Part shown: positions 63,965-64,000 of the stretch, piece by piece
Layout of the letters: the number at the start of each line of letters is the position of its first letter
Numbering within the stretch: position 1 is the stretch's first letter
Assembly (NCBI RefSeq): GCF_000382445.1
Contig: NZ_KB905472.1
Location: 1,445,217 to 1,509,216 of the forward strand
Reading direction: 5' to 3'
DNA length: 64,000 nucleotides
Source: Phocaeicola massiliensis B84634 = Timone 84634 = DSM 17679 = JCM 13223
Lineage (GTDB): Bacteria; Bacteroidota; Bacteroidia; Bacteroidales; Bacteroidaceae
The notes under the pieces: generated by a model
The model's database searches: none
The model's input: the letters and a program-made list of their open reading frames with translations, nothing else
What the model was told of the DNA's origin: nothing
Program-made: the position numbers and the translations under genes

Positions 63965-64000
63965 TTGCCAAAGTGTAGCAGAACATTACTGTATGGATGG
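63936..64000 (+). CDS. Start of the catalytic transposase frame (orfB), partial
   Basis: After a TAA at 63933-63935, the frame one base later than orfA is open to the window edge. It reads KRYLDNHAVSCQSVAEHYCMDG, the usual opening of the transposase partner. No start codon precedes it except the ATG at 63993, so entry may be by frameshift in the TTTTTTAAAAG stretch (63928-63938) or by reinitiation. Confidence 0.5.

Larger units (their letters stand above)
63475..64000 (+). mobile_element. Left part of an ISAon1-family insertion sequence (truncated by the window)
   Basis: The first ORF (63581) matches the N-terminal protein of ISAon1-type elements and is followed by a second frame that continues past the edge. 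The left limit is uncertain; it may lie at or after the 19-bp repeats. The inverted ends cannot be verified in this window. Confidence 0.6.

Overview
The window looks like chromosome of a gut Bacteroidales, probably a Bacteroides/Phocaeicola species (P. vulgatus/dorei-like is my inference, untested by any search). The signs are repeated promoters of the Bacteroides sigma-ABfr type (TTTG, about 20 bp, TAnnTTTG), weak Shine-Dalgarno sites, many lipoproteins, serine-type (anaerobic) sulfatases, a CblA/CepA/CfxA-like class A beta-lactamase, an AddA/AddB-like exonuclease pair, and uronate-pathway genes (uxaC, uxuA). Most of the window is ordinary core genome; the less expected items lie between the genes and in a few odd proteins.

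Layout. 1-4.8 kb: a polyol/fructose utilisation cluster (partial fructokinase, polyol dehydrogenase, a sugar transporter fused to a PfkB kinase) facing a LacI-type regulator, with three copies of a 13-bp repeat between the divergent promoters. 4.8-10.6 kb: GNAT acetyltransferase, class A beta-lactamase, GH15 enzyme and fused trehalose-phosphate synthase/phosphatase. 10.9-14 kb: an aspartokinase-like protein without the catalytic motifs, a CAT-family acetyltransferase and a HAD phosphatase. 14-20 kb: a Kdp potassium-pump operon with an outer-membrane protein and three very short membrane ORFs, including kdpF. 20-23 kb: a sulfatase and a sigma-54 enhancer-binding response regulator. 23-26 kb: a glycine-betaine-type ABC transporter. 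Trehalose, potassium and betaine functions thus lie within about 20 kb, which suggests an osmotic-stress neighbourhood.

26-33 kb holds a DMT exporter, sugar O-acetyltransferase, winged-helix protein, TspO, a small exported protein behind a consensus-matching sigma-54 promoter, uxaC, a PH-like membrane protein and a second sulfatase. 33-45 kb holds addB/addA, an acyl-CoA synthetase, a PepSY-like protein, GH20 hexosaminidase and a 0.78-kb gene-free region with palindromic 22-bp tandem repeats. 45-52 kb: tRNA-Ala, a DUF4286 gene with ruvC, pullulanase, uxuA and a patatin/beta-barrel protein. 52-59 kb: ileS, a DksA-like gene, lspA and two small genes. 59-64 kb: a BamA/TamA-like protein, a broken lipoprotein gene, an MBL-fold hydrolase, two identical tRNA-Lys genes, a 19-bp tandem repeat and the left part of an ISAon1-type insertion sequence.

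Two copies of a ~135-bp imperfect palindrome with TGTCAAAAC/GTTTTGAC ends (14.1 and 33.0 kb) each sit between convergent genes and look like members of a mobile hairpin/MITE family that also serve as terminators.
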